This document shows, piece after piece, positions 59,681 to 64,000 of a stretch of DNA of 64,000 bases. The notes below the pieces were generated by a model. The model saw nothing but the letters and a program-made list of their open reading frames with translations, had not been told where the DNA came from and made no database searches. The DNA is from Batillaria attramentaria (Eukaryota; Mollusca; Gastropoda; Batillariidae): the NCBI GenBank assembly GCA_018292915.2, contig JACVVK020000150.1, positions 712,501 to 776,500 on the forward strand, given 5' to 3'. Position numbers and translations under genes: made by a program. Every line of letters begins with the position of its first letter. The first letter of the stretch is position 1.

Positions 59681-59823
59681 AAAGACTTGTGGTTTGTAGA
59701 CATTTATGTCGCAAGACTTCAACACTCGTTTAAAAGTTCTGAAAAAAACGGGGGTAGATAAAAAGTGGATATCCATATATAAAACTCATACATAGCAGCG
59801 CGGGATGAGCTAGTTTTTGTTAC

Positions 59824-59853
59824 CTTTATACGTAACCACCCAGGGATTACCAC
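59824..59853 (-). CDS. Lar: Candidate 30-nt microexon upstream of Ig2
   Basis: The acceptor TTTTCCCTTACTCCTCAG is excellent and the donor AAAG|GTAACA is fair. Read in phase 1 the 30 nt are open and give GNPWVVTYK plus split codons at both ends. Its last split codon joins the Ig2 exon as Glu: TYK-EFPPGYP. It could be an optional linker between Ig1 and Ig2. No similar peptide is known to me at this site, and decoy exons of this size do occur by chance in the window. Confidence 0.33.
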
Positions 59854-60270
59854 CTGAGGAGTAAGGGAAAACAACCATAACAATCATTATAACTTTGTGG
59901 TCACTTCTGACATTTTTGGAGAAAGGTCATCTGCATGTTCTCTGTGGGATCAGTCCGAAATCAACTAAGCCAATCTGATATTTAGTGATAATAGCCTTTT
60001 TCTTGTATAGCATCTTACCATACTTCATTACTTGTTTATAAAATGCAGCTGACTGCTAGTGTTCTACAATGACCAAAAACATCAAATGGTCTGTTTTCAG
60101 TAAGTGAACATTAAACCTAGTTCAAATTTTGTGCAGAGTAGCCTTCTTGATCCTTACACAGAATTGTAGATCTACAAACAATATCCATTACCACTATATT
60201 GTTTTGTTATTCATACATCTAGTAATCTTCCCGAAGAAAATTGACCTGCAAGGCATTTGTACTAGATCAT

Positions 60271-60271
<1 letters not shown>

Positions 60272-60349
<78 letters not shown>

Positions 60350-60371
60350 CATGTGTATGTGTGTGTGTGTG
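60272..60371. repeat. GT microsatellite
   Basis: About 38 uninterrupted GT units, then ATACATGTGTAT and a further GT run. Intronic. Confidence 0.97.
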
Positions 60372-60659
60372 AAAATTTGGAATACAGACTTTGATGAATG
60401 TTGGTTTTCTAACCAGTCCTCCTAAGCACCCAAATATGCTGAGGATAATAAACAACAACAAAAGGTGTAATACAGGTAAAAACTCTGCCCAAAATATGGA
60501 TCGGTTCTATTTTAAGGTCATACATTCACATGAATAAAAAGGCTGCAGACTAAGTCCAGCTCAAAGCCCTAGAGTAGCTGGTCATGAAACGTGTTACTGT
60601 CTTGTGGTGGTGGGTACACAGTGTGGTGTGTTCAACAAACAACTGTTCTTGTTTATAGG

Positions 60660-61040
60660 CGCTATTGCTACCATTACTAGGTTTTATATATATATATTTA
60701 AGGGGACTTTTTCATTTCGGAATTGTTGCCCTTGTGGTTGTGACAGCGCCTGTGTGCTCAAAATAGTCAAGACAGAGATTAGCACAGTTCCGAATGGAAC
60801 ACGCTACATTTCATGGCTGTGCAACCAAGGAAAACTCAACCATCCATTAAAAAGCATCTGCCATGTTTTCCTTGTTGACTGCTTGAACTCAGTGACCTAC
60901 AAGGTCCAGAGCTGCCATATAACACTGGCATCAGCTACTGGCTTTGATCTGCTGAACACAAGCCTGTCTGTGTTATATATTTGTGCATGTGTCTTAGTGG
61001 AGTGTTGTGATGATGCACACCACCAAAACAGCTCAGAGTG
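60660..61040 (+). repeat. Diverged dispersed repeat, copy 1
   Basis: Shares many blocks in the same order with 62427-62735: TGCTACCATTAC, GGAAAACTCAACC, ACAAGCCTGTCTGTG, ACCAAAACAGCTCA. This copy contains an inserted AT repeat. Identity is moderate, so it is an old repeat. No ends or coding capacity identified. Confidence 0.6.
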
Positions 61041-62426
61041 ATCTGTGAGCCTTAAAATCTTAACACCACAACCTTTAACAGACCACAACGCCCACAATAA
61101 CACATGCCATCGACTCTGTCTCTCTCTCTCTCTCCCTCCTTCTCCCTCCGTCACTCTCTCAGTCAGAGGTGGATTGGTAAAACCTCAATACCCTCAATCT
61201 TGAAATCTGTCTCTGTGAGTCTGAACCTTGCAGTGATCAGTTTTCCTTTTTGCTTCTGTTGCAGAGAGTGTACTGGGTGAGCTGTGGATGTGTTGCAAGC
61301 AGGGGCAGAAAAGGGGGGGGGGGGGGGGGGGTCAATGTAGGCGGAAAATCACTTGAAGAGGTTTTGCTGAAAAATGGATCAATAGCAGACAGAAATTCCT
61401 GGGTTTAGCCATGGGCTCCAAATGCAGTAAAGAGGACAGCGCCCATGAGCGAGCGATGCATTGCAAATTTGCTACCCTGAGTTGCTGTGCCGGTTTGCTG
61501 AAATATATATATATATGCTTTCAGCGTTACAAAAGCTAAAACACTAAATTGTTTAAGGGTTAATGTCTGACAGATCTGAACAACATAAAGTCTTCCTAAA
61601 TATGTACTGGCTTTTTACATTTGTCCTGGCATGAATTTTCACTCACTTTTCACATTTTGATGTCTCGCTGCGACCACAAAATTTTAAAGCAGTCACACAC
61701 ACACACACACTCTATACTTGGAAACCCTCACGTGGAAAAGATGACCGATGTGGGTGTGTGTGTGTGGGGGGGGGGGGGGGATACATTCCTCTATTTTTGT
61801 TTGCACTTTATGAAAATGCGTGTTAAAGAAAAATAGGGAAGTGGAAACCTTATGGTCAGTTAATTACTGCGGGTTCTTTGTCCCTTGACAGATTGTGCTT
61901 GATACACGACAAAAGGCCGACACCGGCGTACACACTGACACTGTGTATTGTGGTAAGCGCGCCTTGCCGCGGTCTCTGCCAATGCTGCTGCAAGCCAAAC
62001 CATTATTGATTGGGTCTTCCTGGCTTAAACGTCGCCATGGCAACCATTCTCACCAGCATTCAGCAGATGCACCCAAATGCACAGTGATCACACTTTTTAC
62101 CCAGAACTTTGGTGACAGCTGGGCCACTGTCAGCAACTGCCTCTGTTGGTGACGATAATCAATGACCGTTTACCACTTAGCCCCTTTTCTTACTATCTGT
62201 CTACGCGCCAATGTTGGTAAATCAAACGTTAATTTGCTTACGGCCGCATCAGATGCTGAGGATTCTCATCGCAGCTTAAACATAAATCATCTTAATGTTC
62301 ATCATGCCGCAGCCGCACCAGTAACATCGGTCAACACCGCATGACACTGACAACCAATGCGTTGTCCATTTATGACTTTTGCTTGTACTAGTGTGTACCA
62401 ATAATCATCCTATTCAAAGAAGCCCT

Positions 62427-62735
62427 TGCTACCATTACAAGGCTTTATAGGGAAATTTTGTTTTGAAACCGCTGTTCTCGTGACTGGGCCTGTCCGCCCA
62501 AAATGACCTGTCTTTAGTACAGCTCCGAATGCAACACACTGTTCGATAACCGTGCAAACAACTGAAGGAAAACTCAACCGTCCGTATGCAAGTCCGCCAT
62601 ATTTGTCGACTGTTGTCAGGGAAAATGCCACCGGCTACTGCGTTGTGGATTCAATCAGCTGAAAGCAAGCCTGTCTGTGCATGTATTTGTGCGTGTTTTT
62701 AAGTAGTGTGATCATGACGCACCATCAAAACAGCT
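62427..62735 (+). repeat. Diverged dispersed repeat, copy 2
   Basis: Partner of 60660-61040 in the same orientation, about 1.8 kb away. Blocks GGAAAACTCAACC, GCAAGCCTGTCTGTG and ATCAAAACAGCTCA are recognisable. Confidence 0.6.
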
Positions 62736-63477
62736 CACAACGACCTTTGAGGCTAAAAAATGGTAGCAATGAGCCCTTTAATTAAAAAACAACAACAACA
62801 ACAAACAAAAAACAAATACATGCCCTTTCTGCCAGCACAGACGGAAGGACGGACGTTAGGTGGTTGTTCACTAAATGTACAGAGATCTAAGCGGTTGGGG
62901 GCACATGTGGCCAATGTGGTGTGAAAGGTGTGTGGACAGGACAGTTTCCGTAAACGAGGCGCTAAATGTAGAAAAAGCAATCATCCGTTTTTGAAAGACA
63001 AGAGAACCAGACCAGATTTTAATAATCTGTGGCAGGATGCTCGATTCACCCGACGACAGTGCTGCAGCCATGACAGCTGCAGTCGCAGAGAAAGCCGGGC
63101 GACTTGTGAGTGCGTATGACTCAGCGGCTGGCCGGCCAGTGTGGGCACAACGCTAAATCTGCCAGCCTGCCTCTAATTAGACTGTTTGCAAAGTCGTGTT
63201 CTGGTCATCCCACCACCTCCATACACTCCCACCACCGGCACCGCAGCCATCATAATGCCGCTTTCTGTATCGATCCGAGCCAGCCAATCTTAGGTTGACC
63301 AAATATGAAATCTTGCTGCACACACCAGCGATTCCACTTTCCACTCCGTCACTTCAAGCCTTGCTTAGAGTAACGGGTCTGGTCTGAAAACGACGCTTCT
63401 GATAGCATACCTGCTTACTCGGCCAACACACGTACCGATGTGATCTGTGTCGTGTCGGACAGTGAACAGACAAACCA

Positions 63478-63516
63478 ATGTGTGTGTGTGTGTGTGTGTG
63501 TGTGTGAGTGTGTGCG
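63478..63516. repeat. GT microsatellite
   Basis: About 13 GT units then GAGTGTGTG. Intronic. The surrounding 62770-63980 holds no recognised gene. Confidence 0.9.
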
Positions 63517-63987
63517 CCTTGTGCTTTGTGAGTGTGCAAAGGATGTAATGTGGCGGAAACGTGACAAATGGGTCTGAAAAGCAAGTACATCAAAGAATCA
63601 TCATTTTTAAAAAAAAGGTTTATGGTTTACATGAACAGTAACAAACGGTTGCATGAGGCTACTTCGTCCTATCCACTGAGCTACCACCCACACATTTATG
63701 ATGTTAGGTAGGTGAGGTTTAATCTGCCAAATCCATAATCAGAACTTTTCAACTGCCAAACCCAAAGTATATGATGCCTGGGTCACAACATTTTGGATAA
63801 CAGAATTCACCACTATATTCACCCTCCCCTTTAGAGTATTCAAAACTGCTTCATGATTCCAAAATCCTGAGTACTCAGAACTGTCCTATGACTATAATAA
63901 ACAAAGGTAGCAGATAATGTTAAGATAGTTACTGATGGTTCAGTTAGAGACACTAATGGCCAGACCACCGCCAAACTATGCTCTCAC

Positions 63988-64000
63988 CGTCGGACCCGTC
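63988..64000 (-). CDS. Lar: Possible 3' edge of an Ig1 exon of Lar (partial)
   Basis: The last 13 bases read GAC GGG TCC GAC G and are followed by GTGAGA, a good donor, in phase 1 as expected. DGSD-G resembles the (D)DGSG turn of Lar Ig1. However, the rest of Ig1 (the YECVA half) was not found between here and 56585. Either that exon is missed or this match is chance. Confidence 0.3.

Noticed and set aside
61647..61667. 21-nt phase-compatible exon (ARHQNVK)
   Set aside because: Good donor GTGAGT but weak pyrimidine tract; shows how often such decoys arise, and lowers confidence in the other microexon calls that lack strong acceptors.
61895..62152. Plus-strand frame with an acceptor (CCCTTGACAG) and a GTAAGC donor after TATTGTG
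   Set aside because: Splice-like words are present but no partner exons or recognisable peptide on the plus strand.
63650..63705. tRNA-like A-box TAGCTCAGTGGATAGG on the minus strand
   Set aside because: No B-box or stem structure follows; at most a very short SINE remnant.

Overview
The window is 64 kb of animal nuclear DNA dominated by one very long, intron-rich gene on the minus strand. Many phase-1 GT-AG introns, CA/GT microsatellites, tRNA-derived SINEs, MITEs and tandem-core elements carrying CAAGGTCA and GGGCGATAACTC words point to an invertebrate, most likely a marine mollusc (gastropod or bivalve). The phylum is an inference from repeat style. The protein itself is closer in layout to insect Lar than to vertebrate PTPRD/F/S.

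The gene is a Lar-like type IIa receptor protein tyrosine phosphatase. I read 23 confident exons (4,702 coding nt, about 1,567 residues) from 56585 down to 1, and all of their junction phases agree. From N to C terminus they encode Ig2, Ig3, nine fibronectin type III (FN3) domains, a juxtamembrane segment, one transmembrane helix and most of catalytic domain D1, ending inside D1 at the window edge just after the [10 protein letters not shown] loop. D2 lies before base 1. The signal peptide and at least part of Ig1 lie after base 64000. No dibasic (furin-type) cleavage site is seen between FN9 and the membrane, unlike vertebrate homologues. Two phase-compatible candidate microexons (12 nt at 25295-25306, 30 nt at 59824-59853) and one frameshifting cassette (17529-17596) may diversify the ectodomain.

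Layout: 1-5414 holds D1, the transmembrane exon and the end of the juxtamembrane segment, with a 2.5 kb intron filled by element A copy 1. 6067-14823 holds the juxtamembrane exon and FN9 to FN5, with a hAT MITE, a complete SINE, element A copy 2 and a ~390 bp CA tract. 14824-29874 holds FN4 to FN2, with a Harbinger-like MITE and element B copy 1. 29875-40060 is a 10 kb intron with a THAP-domain fragment, G/C homopolymers and a SINE. 40061-43306 holds FN1 and Ig3. 43307-53164 is a 10 kb intron with a SINE, the tandem-repeat element C, a miRNA-like hairpin, a Z-DNA-prone tract and element B copy 2. 53165-56585 encodes Ig2. The remainder is intron with element C copy 4 and a possible Ig1 splice edge at 63988.

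Apart from a broken THAP fragment and weak candidate exons, no second gene is supported. Many other open frames are translations of CA repeats or of MITE/SINE bodies. The most unusual material is non-coding: three structured non-autonomous repeat families, two of which carry arrays of perfect transcription-factor motifs (TCAAGGTCA in C, TGACGTCA in B) inside introns of a neuronal-type receptor gene.
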